Shown here: one piece after another, positions 17,232-27,178 of the stretch
Layout: each line of letters opens with the position of its first letter
How positions within the stretch are numbered: the first letter of the stretch is position 1
Assembly (NCBI GenBank): GCA_039111535.1
Contig: JBCCIM010000012.1
Location: forward strand, 1 to 62,187
Direction of reading: 5' to 3'
Source of the DNA: Bacteroidota bacterium
GTDB taxonomy: Bacteria; Bacteroidota; Rhodothermia; Rhodothermales; JAHQVL01
Length of the DNA stretch: 62,187 nt
Notes under the pieces: generated by a model
Told to the model about the DNA's origin: nothing
Database searches by the model: none
What the model saw: the letters and a program-made list of their open reading frames with translations, nothing else
Position numbers and translations under genes: made by a program

Positions 17232-18917
17232 ATGAAACACTTCCTTTTTGCCGTCCTGCTGCTGACGGTATGCACTTCAGTCTTTTTACCAACAGCCAGC
17301 GCCCAACGTACGGACACACCCGTTCTCTTTCTCATCCCGGCGCCAGATCAGGAATCTATTTGCCGGCTGCATCCGGTCATGGATGAACTCGGCACCTTTA
17401 TTCCGCCGCCCACCGCCATTTCTGATCCACTGGGCGTCCGTACTTCAACCATTAATGTAACCTATATCGATGATGACGTAGCTGAACCCTGGCCGCAAGC
17501 GGCCAAAGACGCGTTCAATTACGCCAAAACCATCTGGGAAAACCACCTCGATTCACCCGTTGACATCGAAATTGACGCACACTGGTCTAACCTCGGCGGT
17601 TGCGACATCATGCAGGGTGTTACCCTCGGCGCTGCAGGGCCTACATTTGTTGCGAGTTGGGTTGGTTCACCCATTGCCAATACTACATACCCCATTGGAC
17701 TTGTAAACGCACTCTTCGGCAGCGATCAGGCTCCCGGCTCTGCTGATGTCAACGCATCGTTTAACAAAGATTGTGATGATGTAAGTACTGATCTGTGGTA
17801 CCTGGGCACCGACGGCAGCGTGCCTTCCGGCAAAATTGATTTTGTCAGCGTTGTGCTGCATGAATTGGGACATGGACTTGGCTTTGCCGGCTCAGCCAGC
17901 TATGACGACGGCGTAAACGATACCGGAAGCGGCGGCACCAATAACAATGAATGCAACGGGGCAACAGGCGCCGGCTGCTTTTCAGCCACCCCCAATGTGT
18001 ACGACCGGTTTATATTTGATGCGGCTTCCAGTGGAACTGCATTACTCGATACCGGAAGCTATCCCGACAATTCAACAACCCTGGGGACCGCGCTCGTCAG
18101 CGGGGTCGGGCATTTTTCCAGTAGTTCGGTGGAAGCAAACAATGGCGGTACAGCAGCACCCATCTTTGGCCCCAATCCGTGGGAAGGCGGCTCCAGTTAT
18201 TCACACTGGGATGAGACATCGTACAACGGCTCACCACACGCCCTGATGACACCTTATTTGAGTTCACAGGAGGCAAATCATAGCCCAGGCGCACTTACTT
18301 GCGCATTATTCCAGGACATTGGATGGCCTATGGGCCCAGATTGCCTCACGTTGTTGCCTGTGGAAATCAGTAACATCGAAGCAGTGGTTGACGCGCGAAA
18401 TATCACCCTTTCATGGACAACTGCAAGCGAAACCAACAACGCCCGTTTTGAGATCGAAGTCCAGCAAGGCAGTACACCGTTCACCTCAGTGGGTTTTATA
18501 GCTGGAGCTGGCACAACCGATGAATCGCAAAGCTATGAACACACGTTTGAGGCGCCGGCTGCAGGGATCTATACGCTTCGGTTAAAGCAAATCGACTTTG
18601 ACGGCACCTTTGCTTACAGCAAAACGGTCAACGTACAGGTTGCGCTGGAAGCGGCTTATGCATGGGAGCCGGCATACCCTAATCCGTTTAACCCAACGAC
18701 ACAATTTGGCTTGCACGTGGCAGTAGCACAGGAGGTTACCATTCAGGTTGTCGACATGACAGGCCGGATTGTGGCAACGCTGCACCAGGGCCAGCTTGCA
18801 GCGGCCAACCAGCACCGCTTTGCGTTTGAGGCCAGTACCTTACCCAGCGGTACATACTGGATCCGCGTAATTGGAGAAACCTTCCAGTCCAGCCAGCCGG
18901 CAATCTTGCTGAAGTAG
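17232..18917 (+). CDS. Secreted zinc metalloprotease with T9SS sorting domain
   Basis: 561 residues from ATG 17232; the longer in-frame start at 17133 runs through the cupin gene and lacks a signal peptide. Residues 1-25 are a signal peptide ending A-S-A-Q. A zincin-type metalloprotease core has V-V-L-H-E-L-G-H-G-L-G-F (H-E-x-x-H-x-x-G) near residue 212. The catalytic half ends near 375. A fibronectin-III-like domain (L-P-V-E-I-S-N-I-E-A, then L-S-W-T-T-A-S-E-T-N-N) follows, then a T9SS type A domain (A-Y-P-N-P-F-N-P-T-T, ending P-A-I-L-L-K). It is probably an extracellular protease. The terminator that follows is shared with gyrA. Confidence 0.87.
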   Translation: MKHFLFAVLLLTVCTSVFLPTASAQRTDTPVLFLIPAPDQESICRLHPVMDELGTFIPPPTAISDPLGVRTSTINVTYIDDDVAEPWPQAAKDAFNYAKTIWENHLDSPVDIEIDAHWSNLGGCDIMQGVTLGAAGPTFVASWVGSPIANTTYPIGLVNALFGSDQAPGSADVNASFNKDCDDVSTDLWYLGTDGSVPSGKIDFVSVVLHELGHGLGFAGSASYDDGVNDTGSGGTNNNECNGATGAGCFSATPNVYDRFIFDAASSGTALLDTGSYPDNSTTLGTALVSGVGHFSSSSVEANNGGTAAPIFGPNPWEGGSSYSHWDETSYNGSPHALMTPYLSSQEANHSPGALTCALFQDIGWPMGPDCLTLLPVEISNIEAVVDARNITLSWTTASETNNARFEIEVQQGSTPFTSVGFIAGAGTTDESQSYEHTFEAPAAGIYTLRLKQIDFDGTFAYSKTVNVQVALEAAYAWEPAYPNPFNPTTQFGLHVAVAQEVTIQVVDMTGRIVATLHQGQLAAANQHRFAFEASTLPSGTYWIRVIGETFQSSQPAILLK

Positions 18918-18944
18918 CCTGAAATACAAGTAGCCTGAAATAAA

Positions 18945-18974
18945 AAGAGCCGGCAATAAAAATTGCCGGCTCTT
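18945..18974. terminator. Bidirectional terminator between the metalloprotease gene and gyrA
   Basis: A perfect 13-base-pair stem (18945-18957 with 18962-18974) and a four-A loop. On the minus strand it is followed by a T-rich run (TTTTATTTCAGG), giving a strong gyrA terminator. On the plus strand the tail is only CAGTTT, so it is weaker for the metalloprotease. The stem contains GCCGGC on both arms. Confidence 0.88.
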
Positions 18975-18997
18975 CAGTTTACTATAATTTTTAGCTG

Positions 18998-21661
18998 CTA
19001 CACTTCTTCATCATCAGCATCAGCTTCTTCGCCGGTGCCTTCGCTGGCTGCATCTGCCGGCGTTTCTGCGGCTGCATCCGCTGGTGCAGCGTCTTCCGCA
19101 ACGGCCTCACCGTCGGCACCCTCTTCGCCTTCTTCATCTTCGTCGATAACCAGGCGGGTGACATCAGCAATGGCGTCACTGTCTTTGAGGCGAAGCAAGC
19201 GCACACCCTGGGTGTTACGGCCCTGCTGGCTGATCCGATCGACGGCCATGCGAATCATGAGTCCGTTGGTCGTCACGATCATCAGGTCGTCGGTCTCAAG
19301 CACGCCTTTCACCGAAACGAGATCACCCGTTTTATCGGTGGTTTTCATCGTGATGATGCCCGAACCGCCGCGGCTCTGGATGCGATAATCTTCAAGCGAA
19401 CTACGTTTGCCATATCCGTTGGCGCTAATCGCCAGTACGGAGCGGCCATCGCCTTCCTCAAAGATGCTCATTCCAACTACGTGTTCGTCATCACGCAGTT
19501 TAATGCCGCGTACACCACGTGTTTTGCGGCCCATTGGGCGTGCATCGTTTTCGTCAAAGCGTACGCTTCGGCCACCTGAAGCAGCGAGCAACACATCCGC
19601 TTCGCCCCCGGTAAGGTGCGCTTCGATCAGTTGGTCACCTTCGTCCACGGAAATGGCGATAATACCATCCACGCGTGGCCGGCTAAATGCCTCCAGGGAA
19701 GTTTTCTTTACCTGGCCCTTACGGGTAGCCATCAAGACGTAGTGCACATTAAGGAATTCCTCATCGCCAAAGTCAGGTTTACTGACGGCAAGCACGGCAC
19801 GTACGCGATCATTCGGTTCAATCTGTATCAGGTTTCGAATCGACCGCCCTTTACTGGTCCGCCCGCCTTCGGGTATCTCGAACACACGCAGCCAGTAACA
19901 CTGCCCGTGGTCCGTGAAGAAGAGCAGATAGTCGTGGTTGTAGGACACAAACAGGTGTTCTACGAAGTCTTCATCGCGCATGCCGCTACCACGCATGCCA
20001 ACGCCACCACGGCCCTGCTGCTTGTATTCGGTAGTGCTTGTACGCTTGGTAAGGCCCTGGTGAGAGATCGTTACGACAACCTGCTCGTCTTCGATGAGGT
20101 CTTCGAGAATGATATCGCCGCCGCCAGTGTAGTCAATTTCTGTTCGACGGACATCGTTGTACCGCTCCTTGACCTCAAGTAGCTCAGCCTTGATGATGTT
20201 CATACGCAGCTCCTCGCTACCGAGAATGCCACGCAGACGCTCGATCTCCTTCAGTACGGCTTCCAGTTCGTCTTCGATCTTCTGGCGCTCCAGGCCGGTC
20301 AGACGGCTCAGACGCAGATCAAGAATGGCCTGGGCCTGTGCTTCGGAGAGTTCAAACAGCGAATTGCCGTGTGTTGGCAAGCCGAGGCGTTGCAACTGGT
20401 CTTTGGTCAGCTTTTCAGGGAAGACGCCGGCCATCAGGTTTTTCTTGGCCGCATCCGTGTCATCTGAATGCCGGATAATCGATATCACGGCATCCAGGTG
20501 ATCCAGCGCGATAACCAGGCCTTTCAGGATGTGGGCGCGCTCTTCAGCTTTGCGGAGCTCATACTCGGTCCGGCGAATAACAACTTCGTGCCGGTGCTCC
20601 ACATAGTATTTGATAATCTCTTTTAGATTCAGCGTACGCGGCCGGCCATCCACGAGGGCAACAACGTTGACCCCAAAGGTTTGCTGGCAGGCAGTAAACT
20701 TGTACAGCTGGTTCTGCACCACGAGGGGTACAGCATCGCGCTTCAGCTCGATGACAATGCGCATACCATCGCGGTCACTTTCATCACGCAAATCGCTGAT
20801 GCCTTCGATCCGTTTCTCGCGGACGAGGAACGCAATTTTTTCGAGCAGCGTGCTTTTGTTGACCTGGTATGGAATTTCGGAGATGATGAGTGCCATGCGG
20901 GTGCCGCGCAACTCCTCTTCGTGCATTTTAGCACGGATAACAACGCGGCCGCGGCCCGTCTGGTAGGCACTCAGTACGCCGGCATAGCCATAAATGGTAC
21001 CTCCGGTAGGGAAGTCAGGCGCCGGGATGTACTTAATAAGATCTGCTATCTCGATTTCGTTGTCGTCGATGTACGCGATAACGCCGTCAACTACTTCGCC
21101 GAGATTATGCGGCGGAATTTTGGTAGCCATCCCCACGGCAATCCCGTCTGACCCATTTACGAGCAGGTTGGGATAGGTAGCCGGCAAGACCTGCGGCTCG
21201 TCCAGCGAACCGTCAAAGTTTTCCTGAAAATCAACAGTTTCTTTGTTGATGTCGCGCAGCATCTCTTCAGCAAAGCGCGTCATGCGCGCTTCAGTATAAC
21301 GCATGGCTGCTGCGGAGTCCCCATCTACGGAGCCAAAGTTGCCCTGGCCATCAACGAGGGGGTAGCGCATGGAAAATTCCTGCGCCATACGCACCATGGT
21401 GTCATACACGGCTGAGTCACCATGTGGGTGGTACTTACCAAGCACCTCCCCCACAATACGCGCACTTTTCTTGTATGCGCTGCCGGCGGTTAAGCCTAGT
21501 TCGCTCATGCCATAGAGCACGCGCCTGTGCACGGGCTTCAGGCCGTCGCGCACATCGGGCAACGCGCGACCAACAATCACCGACATGGAATAGTCGATGT
21601 ACGAAGACTTCATTTCGTCTTCGATGCTGATCGGTATTATTCGGGTATCTTCAGGCTCCAT
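18998..21661 (-). CDS. gyrA: DNA gyrase subunit A
   Basis: 887 residues. The breakage-reunion subunit of DNA gyrase. The catalytic tyrosine is at 122 (A-A-M-R-Y-T-E-A-R). The quinolone-resistance region [10 protein letters not shown] has Ser83 and Asp87, the same numbering as E. coli, so no classic resistance change is present. The C-terminal beta-pinwheel holds a GyrA-box variant (Q-Q-G-R-G-G-V-G) near residue 560, separating gyrase from topoisomerase IV. The last 55 residues are a low-complexity acidic tail of Ala, Glu and Asp, which in other species tunes supercoiling. No gyrB is in the window. Confidence 0.97.
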   Translation of the reverse strand: MEPEDTRIIPISIEDEMKSSYIDYSMSVIVGRALPDVRDGLKPVHRRVLYGMSELGLTAGSAYKKSARIVGEVLGKYHPHGDSAVYDTMVRMAQEFSMRYPLVDGQGNFGSVDGDSAAAMRYTEARMTRFAEEMLRDINKETVDFQENFDGSLDEPQVLPATYPNLLVNGSDGIAVGMATKIPPHNLGEVVDGVIAYIDDNEIEIADLIKYIPAPDFPTGGTIYGYAGVLSAYQTGRGRVVIRAKMHEEELRGTRMALIISEIPYQVNKSTLLEKIAFLVREKRIEGISDLRDESDRDGMRIVIELKRDAVPLVVQNQLYKFTACQQTFGVNVVALVDGRPRTLNLKEIIKYYVEHRHEVVIRRTEYELRKAEERAHILKGLVIALDHLDAVISIIRHSDDTDAAKKNLMAGVFPEKLTKDQLQRLGLPTHGNSLFELSEAQAQAILDLRLSRLTGLERQKIEDELEAVLKEIERLRGILGSEELRMNIIKAELLEVKERYNDVRRTEIDYTGGGDIILEDLIEDEQVVVTISHQGLTKRTSTTEYKQQGRGGVGMRGSGMRDEDFVEHLFVSYNHDYLLFFTDHGQCYWLRVFEIPEGGRTSKGRSIRNLIQIEPNDRVRAVLAVSKPDFGDEEFLNVHYVLMATRKGQVKKTSLEAFSRPRVDGIIAISVDEGDQLIEAHLTGGEADVLLAASGGRSVRFDENDARPMGRKTRGVRGIKLRDDEHVVGMSIFEEGDGRSVLAISANGYGKRSSLEDYRIQSRGGSGIITMKTTDKTGDLVSVKGVLETDDLMIVTTNGLMIRMAVDRISQQGRNTQGVRLLRLKDSDAIADVTRLVIDEDEEGEEGADGEAVAEDAAPADAAAETPADAASEGTGEEADADDEEV

Positions 21662-22013
21662 ATACGTATTCTAAGAGTAACCAAATCACTGGACAGAAAG
21701 AAAGCAACTGGAATTGCTAGCGCCTGGAAATGCTAGTGAGAACTTCGGTGAAAATCTCGGGCAAACGGTCAATAAGAAATGTTGTTGTTTGATCCGCAAA
21801 AGGTAACAGGTGGGTTGCTGTAATAATCCTTCAAAATATACAAAAAAACCCTGAAACGTGCTACCTGATCGAATGTAAAGAAGCAACAAATAAATTATTA
21901 ATTTTTAAACGCTTAAAACCCCATAGGGATCCCTTTTTACCAACGCCACGGCGATCAGGAAGCTCGTCCGTGCTGCGCCTGCTGTGATCCGGCCGAAAAG
22001 GCTCCGGGAATCA
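21662..22013. other. Intergenic region upstream of gyrA
   Basis: No gene seen. It should contain the gyrA promoter (minus strand). Bases 21860-21920 are AT-rich (AATAAATTATTAATTTTTAA). A stop-rich reading in all frames argues against a missed protein. Confidence 0.4.
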
Positions 22014-22056
22014 TAAAAAAAGCGGTGCCCGCATCGCGTCTGGATGCAGGCACCGC
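22014..22056 (-). terminator. Rho-independent terminator of the response regulator operon
   Basis: GCGGTGCC (22022-22029) pairs with GGCACCGC (22049-22056). An inner GCATC/GATGC pair extends the stem. On the minus strand eight T residues follow (22021 back to 22014). It lies about 26 bases after the response regulator stop codon. Confidence 0.88.
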
Positions 22057-22081
22057 AAGGTACTGAAGCAATCGTGTTGAT

Positions 22082-22765
22082 CTACGAACTCTTGACCCAT
22101 TCAGCTGCATAGCGGGCAAGCTCTGCGGCATCTTTGAGCATCAGCTTTTGCTTGAGTCGCGCTTTGTATGACTCTACTGTTTTAGCGCTCAGGATGAGCT
22201 TAGAGGCGATGTGCCGCGTTCTATAGCCATCCCCTATCATTCTGAACACTTCGAGCTCACGGTCACTCAGGCGGTCCACAGACGTCCCCTGGTCTGTTGT
22301 TTTGCTGTCTGAAAGCAGCTTCAGGATTTTCGAGGTGGCTTTGTCACTGGCGTATACGTCGCCATTTAACACAACGCGAATGGCCTGCACAACCTTTTCC
22401 GGGTCTTCCTCTTTCATCAGGTACCCGCGTGCGCCGGCACGCAAAGCGCGTTCTGCATACAGGTTTTCGTCGTGCATCGACAACATCAACACGGGTATTT
22501 TCGGATGGTGCGTTTTCATACTGCGCACCAGTTCCAGGCCACTAAGGCCCTTCATTTCAATGTCTACAACAACCAGATCCGGATTGAGGTCGTCAATTAC
22601 CCGCAGGGCTTCGTGGCCATCGGAGGCCTCTCCACACACCTGCAGGTCTTTTTCCTGGTTGATAAACTGGGCAATGCCCTGGCGAACAAGGGGATGATCG
22701 TCCACAATGAGAATGCGACTTCTGGCGATCTTGGTAGCTTCGGATGAGTACGGTAGTGCGTGCAT
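22082..22765 (-). CDS. NarL/LuxR-family response regulator
   Basis: 227 residues from ATG 22765, which has a good ribosome-binding site (AAGGAAG); the longer frame from 22825 would run into the kinase gene. The receiver domain has the acidic pair in I-V-D-D-H-P near 22-23, the phospho-acceptor Asp68 in V-V-V-D-I-E-M, and K-E-E-D-P near the end. The LuxR helix-turn-helix (L-S-D-R-E-L-E-V-F, then T-V-E-S-Y-K-A-R-L-K-Q-K-L) covers about 160-215. The gene starts 21 bases after the stop of a NarX-type kinase, its obvious partner. A strong terminator ends the operon. Confidence 0.95.
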   Translation of the reverse strand: MHALPYSSEATKIARSRILIVDDHPLVRQGIAQFINQEKDLQVCGEASDGHEALRVIDDLNPDLVVVDIEMKGLSGLELVRSMKTHHPKIPVLMLSMHDENLYAERALRAGARGYLMKEEDPEKVVQAIRVVLNGDVYASDKATSKILKLLSDSKTTDQGTSVDRLSDRELEVFRMIGDGYRTRHIASKLILSAKTVESYKARLKQKLMLKDAAELARYAAEWVKSS

Positions 22766-22773
22766 ATTGATTG

Positions 22774-22780
22774 CTTCCTT
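22774..22780 (-). promoter_or_regulatory. Ribosome-binding site that fixes the response regulator start
   Basis: On the minus strand AAGGAAG lies eight bases before ATG 22765. Good Shine-Dalgarno sequences are rare in this window, and this one sits in the 20-base gap after the kinase stop codon. Confidence 0.7.
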
Positions 22781-22785
22781 TTGGT

Positions 22786-24195
22786 TTAGTTCTGGGTCAC
22801 CAGGCTTGGGTTCACGAGAGAACAAGAGACGAGCGTTCCCCCCTGTGGTCGTTTGCTGATATTGAGGGCAGCATTAATCATTTGTGCGCGAAAGGCCATA
22901 ATGCGCAGTCCCATGCCTTTATTTTTTATGTTTTGAAGGCCTTTCCCATTGTCCTCTATTGAAACAATGAGCTGGTCATCTTCTTGCCTGAGCACAACTT
23001 TTACCTCACTGGCCTCGCTGTGCTTCACGGCGTTGTTAAGTGCCTCCTGGCAGATGCGGTAGATATGCATGGCTACCGTTTCATCCAGGATGGGTATTGT
23101 TAGTTTAGAGACAACGCTGCACTCCACGTCGGCAAACTGCTCTACGCGCGCAGCCAATTCTTCAATGGCCAGAATGATACCATTGCCCTTGAGGTCAACG
23201 GTTACAAGGCCCTTGGATAAATTGCGGGCGTCTGATTTTGCATCGTTCACCAGTTGTGCAATGGTCATGGCTTGCTCTGCGGCATCGCGGTCCTGGTTTT
23301 TCAACCGACGTTCCAGGCTCTTGGCCATAAAAGCCAGGCCCGTCAGTTTTTGTCCGAGACCATCGTGCAAGTCACGGCCGATCCGCTGTTGTTCGCGTTC
23401 ACTGATTTCCACCAGTTCGCGCTCAAGCCGGCGTTGCTCCGTAATTTCGCGCTGTACAGACACGTAGTGCGTAATTCGCCCCATAGAATCGCGCACAGGC
23501 GCAACATCCCATCGGACGAGATAAGGCGAATTATCTTTTTTGTAGTGCACCATTTCTGTCGAGAAAGAATCCCCGATCCGCATGGCACGGTTCATATTTT
23601 CCATCACTTCCTGGTTCGTTTTTGGCCCCTGAAAACTGGCCAGCGACTTACCAATAAGTTCTGATGGTGAATAGCCTGTCATGGCCGACATACCGTCGTT
23701 GGCATACACCACACGCGGCACTTCTTCGTCCATGTTGGTTGTCGTAATGAGGATGCCTTCGGAGGAGCTTCGAATCGCTGCGTCTAGCAGGCGCAGCTGT
23801 TCCTGGGCCTCCTTGTGCTCAAGCAGGTCGAGTACGCGGCGCTCGGCAATGGTGAGCCGCACGTTCAACAGTTCACGATCAACCGGTTTGGCCAGATAAT
23901 CATCAGCGCCGGCTTCGAGCACTTCCTCCAGATGTTGTGGCTCCGTCATGGCTGTAATAATTACAACCACGCAATAAGGGCCCATAGGCGATTCGCGGAC
24001 CTTGCGACAAAGCTCAAGTCCGCTCATACCAGGCAGCATCCAGTCCAGCACAAGCAGTGGATACGTTTTTTCCTGGAAAGCCTGCCAGGCTTCCTCCGCA
24101 TCGGCAAATGGACTTACCGTATGGCCTTGCGCAGTGACCATTTTGGTCAGCAAACGCCGGGTAATCATGTCATCTTCAACAAGTAACACTTCCAT
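22786..24195 (-). CDS. Receiver-PAS-histidine kinase (NarX type)
   Basis: 469 residues, soluble. An N-terminal receiver domain has Asp51 in L-V-L-D-W-M-L-P-G and Lys in Y-L-A-K-P-V-D. A PAS domain spans about 135-255 (Y-A-N-D-G-M-S-A-M-T-G-Y-S). The HisKA_3 dimerisation helix has the phospho-histidine near 276 (R-I-G-R-D-L-H-D-G-L-G-Q-K-L), then an HATPase domain (Q-E-A-L-N-N-A-V-K-H, D-N-G-K-G-L, G-M-G-L-R-I-M). The receiver in front suggests input from another kinase, perhaps the hybrid kinase encoded upstream, making a relay that ends in the adjacent NarL-type regulator. No membrane segment is present. Confidence 0.93.
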   Translation of the reverse strand: MEVLLVEDDMITRRLLTKMVTAQGHTVSPFADAEEAWQAFQEKTYPLLVLDWMLPGMSGLELCRKVRESPMGPYCVVVIITAMTEPQHLEEVLEAGADDYLAKPVDRELLNVRLTIAERRVLDLLEHKEAQEQLRLLDAAIRSSSEGILITTTNMDEEVPRVVYANDGMSAMTGYSPSELIGKSLASFQGPKTNQEVMENMNRAMRIGDSFSTEMVHYKKDNSPYLVRWDVAPVRDSMGRITHYVSVQREITEQRRLERELVEISEREQQRIGRDLHDGLGQKLTGLAFMAKSLERRLKNQDRDAAEQAMTIAQLVNDAKSDARNLSKGLVTVDLKGNGIILAIEELAARVEQFADVECSVVSKLTIPILDETVAMHIYRICQEALNNAVKHSEASEVKVVLRQEDDQLIVSIEDNGKGLQNIKNKGMGLRIMAFRAQMINAALNISKRPQGGTLVSCSLVNPSLVTQN

Positions 24196-24352
24196 CTATG
24201 CAACCTCTTATCGCAAGATGATATAACTTGATTTCATGTAGCTAATACAGATTTTTAAGGGGCGTCTGGCACGAGGAAAACAGGATCTCCTGTCTTCCAA
24301 TGAACAAGGATGCCAACAATTAAGCAAATACTTACCCTGACAGGTAAAGAGG

Positions 24353-26767
24353 TCAGGTATCCAGCACGTTTGCAATTACATCGTACAGCTCTTGTTTTGT
24401 AAGGGGCTTGCCCAGGTATCCGTTGAAACCGTGCGAAAGAAAACGCTCACGGTCACCTGTTACGGCATAAGCAGTCAGCGCAACAACAGGTATCTGTTCA
24501 TATCCTGACAGGTGACGTAGCGCACGCAGTGCATCCACACCGGTACGTCCGCCGCCCAGATTGATATCCATCAACACAACGTCGAACAGCTGCTCGCGCG
24601 CCAGCTCAAGAGCCAGATGCTCTTCTCCAGCCAATGCGACATCGTAACCACCTTCAAGGAATTTTTCCAGCAACCGTCGAGCATCCTGGTTGTCCTCCAG
24701 CACCAGCACCCTTGGCCGGCCACGACCGACACTGCCATCATCTTGCTTTCGGCCAGCTGCACGCCCGCGGCTATCTGCCTCGAGCACTACATCAGAAAAA
24801 GTAATAGTGAACTCCGACCCTTCGCCCAACGCACTTGCCACGTTAATTTTTCCTCCCAGAAAGTTTATCAACCGTTGTGTAATCGTTAGCCCGAGCCCGG
24901 TACCTTCGTAGGTACGGGTCATCCCGGTGCTTTCTTGCCTGAATGCCTCAAAGAGATGCGGCATAAACGGCTCACTAATGCCAATCCCGGTGTCGCGAAC
25001 CTTTATGATCAGGTCCCGATTTTTCTGTTCGATCAACACCGTTACACCACCCTGTCGGGTAAACTTGATCGCATTGCTGATCAGGTTTGACAACACACGA
25101 TCGAGGCTATCGCGATCCAGTGTGGCAAATAATTTCTTTGGCCCGGGCGCAAGCTCCAAATAGAGACCTTTCGCGCGTGCCTTGGGCTCCAGGTAATGCA
25201 CCCGGGTCAACACTTCGTCGATGATATCAAGCCGCTGCGGCTTGAGTTGCATGGTGCCAGACTCAAGCGTCGAAAGATCGAGTATTGCATTAAGTGTTTG
25301 CAACAACCGCTGTCCGCTTTGCTCGATCAGTTGTACCAGTTCTTTCTGCTCTTCGTGTACTTCGTCTTCCAAGATGGCTGCAAACCCGATAATCCCCGTA
25401 AGCGGGGTTCGAATTTCGTGGCTCATGTTGGTAAGGAAAGACGATTTGAGCAGGGTCATCTCTTCAGCCTTGCTCTGTGCAGCAACAAGTTCAGCTTCGG
25501 TTTTCTTACGGGCAGAAATGTCTTCAACCATACCGATCATGTATTCGACAGCACCTGAATCATCGCGAATTACAGCCATCGTAAGGCTGCCCCATACCAA
25601 TTTCCCGTCTTGGCGCAAATAGCGTTTTTCCAACCGATACCGATCAATTTTGCCTTCGTGTATCTGGCGGTAGAATTGCGCCTGAATCCCAAGATCTTCC
25701 TCGTGGGTGATCTCTTTGTAATTCATTTCCCGCAGATCGTCCGCTGAATAATCCAACATTTTCTGCAAAGCGGGATTGGTTTCCAGGATGCGCCCGTCGT
25801 GTGTAGACAGGATGATGCCGATACCCGCACGTTCGAACAGCGCCCAGAACCTGCGCTCGCTTCGCTCCAATGCTGCAAGCGCGCGTTTTTTATCGGTAAT
25901 GTCGCTAACCACCAGCTGAGCTGCTTTCTGGCCGTCATACTCAACGGGCACGCCGTAGCTCCGCACATAGCGCACGTGTCCGTCGAGCCGGCGAATGCGC
26001 GACTCAAGCGGCTTTGTTGCCTCTCCATTTTCAAGCAACTCAATCCGTCGCTTGAGCAATTTATGGTATGGCGCCAACGAAAACTCATACATCGAACGAC
26101 CAATCATCTCGTCGATGGCTGTTGCCCCAAAAAGGGCAGCACAGGCAGAATTTACATAGACAAAATGCTCACCTACCGTAATCGCAATGGGTTCGGGATA
26201 AGAATCAAAGAGTTGGTGCCATTTGACCCCGGCCTGCACCGAATCCTGAACGGCAACGTGTTCTTCGGTCAGCGGTTTGCCAATAAAAACGTATTTTAGT
26301 ACGCCATCAGACGGTCCGCGCTGCATGACCAGCACGGCATCCAATACCATTTGCACGCCAGATTTGTGTTGTTGAAAGACTTGCCCTTCCCATTGCCCGG
26401 AAGTCTCCAGACTCCGGGAAACAGACGCACCAGGGTCCTCCTTGAAATGCAATTGCCAGCATTCGTCAGCCGGCTTGCCAAGCACTTCATTAATTGACCA
26501 GCCGTATAGCGCTTCAGCAGCACGATTCCAGCTTCGAATAACAAATTGCTCGTCAAGGACAACTACTGCATTCGAGAGTGCCTGTAGTATCTGGCTCTCG
26601 AAAATAAAAGATCTGATCTGCGTGCGAACGCTTGCGTTCCTGCCACTCGTCCTGCCGGCATCGGTGGCGGATCCCCCGGTTTTACGGTCAGATGACGCAG
26701 CCCCCAGGAGCTGGCTCCAACCGAAGGGTGATACCCTTTTTGCCATAACAAATTTCGCCTCTTCCAT
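24353..26767 (-). CDS. Hybrid sensor kinase with three PAS domains and a C-terminal receiver
   Basis: 804 residues from the ATG at 26767; the longer frame begins with GTG at 26776. No signal peptide or membrane helix is seen, so it is cytosolic. Three PAS domains lie at about 55-165, 170-285 and 295-415; the third ends in a PAC motif (Y-M-I-G-M-V-E-D-I-S-A-R-K). HisKA follows with its His near 447 (N-M-S-H-E-I-R-T-P-L), then HATPase with N-A-I-K-F-T, D-T-G-I-G-I and G-T-G-L-G-L. The C-terminal receiver has Asp in V-V-L-M-D-I-N-L-G-G. It precedes the NarX-type kinase by 157 bases on the same strand. Confidence 0.94.
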   Translation of the reverse strand: MEEAKFVMAKRVSPFGWSQLLGAASSDRKTGGSATDAGRTSGRNASVRTQIRSFIFESQILQALSNAVVVLDEQFVIRSWNRAAEALYGWSINEVLGKPADECWQLHFKEDPGASVSRSLETSGQWEGQVFQQHKSGVQMVLDAVLVMQRGPSDGVLKYVFIGKPLTEEHVAVQDSVQAGVKWHQLFDSYPEPIAITVGEHFVYVNSACAALFGATAIDEMIGRSMYEFSLAPYHKLLKRRIELLENGEATKPLESRIRRLDGHVRYVRSYGVPVEYDGQKAAQLVVSDITDKKRALAALERSERRFWALFERAGIGIILSTHDGRILETNPALQKMLDYSADDLREMNYKEITHEEDLGIQAQFYRQIHEGKIDRYRLEKRYLRQDGKLVWGSLTMAVIRDDSGAVEYMIGMVEDISARKKTEAELVAAQSKAEEMTLLKSSFLTNMSHEIRTPLTGIIGFAAILEDEVHEEQKELVQLIEQSGQRLLQTLNAILDLSTLESGTMQLKPQRLDIIDEVLTRVHYLEPKARAKGLYLELAPGPKKLFATLDRDSLDRVLSNLISNAIKFTRQGGVTVLIEQKNRDLIIKVRDTGIGISEPFMPHLFEAFRQESTGMTRTYEGTGLGLTITQRLINFLGGKINVASALGEGSEFTITFSDVVLEADSRGRAAGRKQDDGSVGRGRPRVLVLEDNQDARRLLEKFLEGGYDVALAGEEHLALELAREQLFDVVLMDINLGGGRTGVDALRALRHLSGYEQIPVVALTAYAVTGDRERFLSHGFNGYLGKPLTKQELYDVIANVLDT

Positions 26768-26776
26768 GGGGGGCAC

Positions 26777-27178
26777 AGAATTAAACTCAAATAAGACGGT
26801 CCCTCATGATCAGGAAGCTGCCTTCCGAACAAAGCAGACATTTCTATTCCAAATAAACACTGGAAATCCCTTGTCAGGATTAAGAGAATGGAATATAAAT
26901 GCTGTTTCTAAGAGCTGATGAGGGGAGCAATAGAGACAGAACCAATGTTACTGTTTAACTAAACGGTGCTAGCGAGTGGATGTCGAGCGGAGATTTATGT
27001 TAATTTTTTAATTGCTACTAGAATACAATCCATCTTCACATCTATCTTAAACACCGATCGTCGTTTCTGTTAAGAAGTGCACGCAGAAACAAGAGTACCA
27101 TGATAATAAATCTGTGGTTAATTGCAAGTCTGCTTAAATAATTTTCTCATTCTCCATCATGTGAGGGAATTTCCCCCT
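26777..27178. other. Divergent intergenic region
   Basis: About 400 bases between the minus-strand hybrid kinase and the plus-strand GDPD gene. No coding frame or RNA was recognised. It is AT-rich (for example TTAATTTTTTAATTG near 27000) and must carry both promoters. Confidence 0.4.

Noticed and set aside
18998-19400. Alanine/serine-rich plus-strand frame opposite the end of gyrA
   Set aside because: It is the antisense reading of the low-complexity acidic tail of GyrA.
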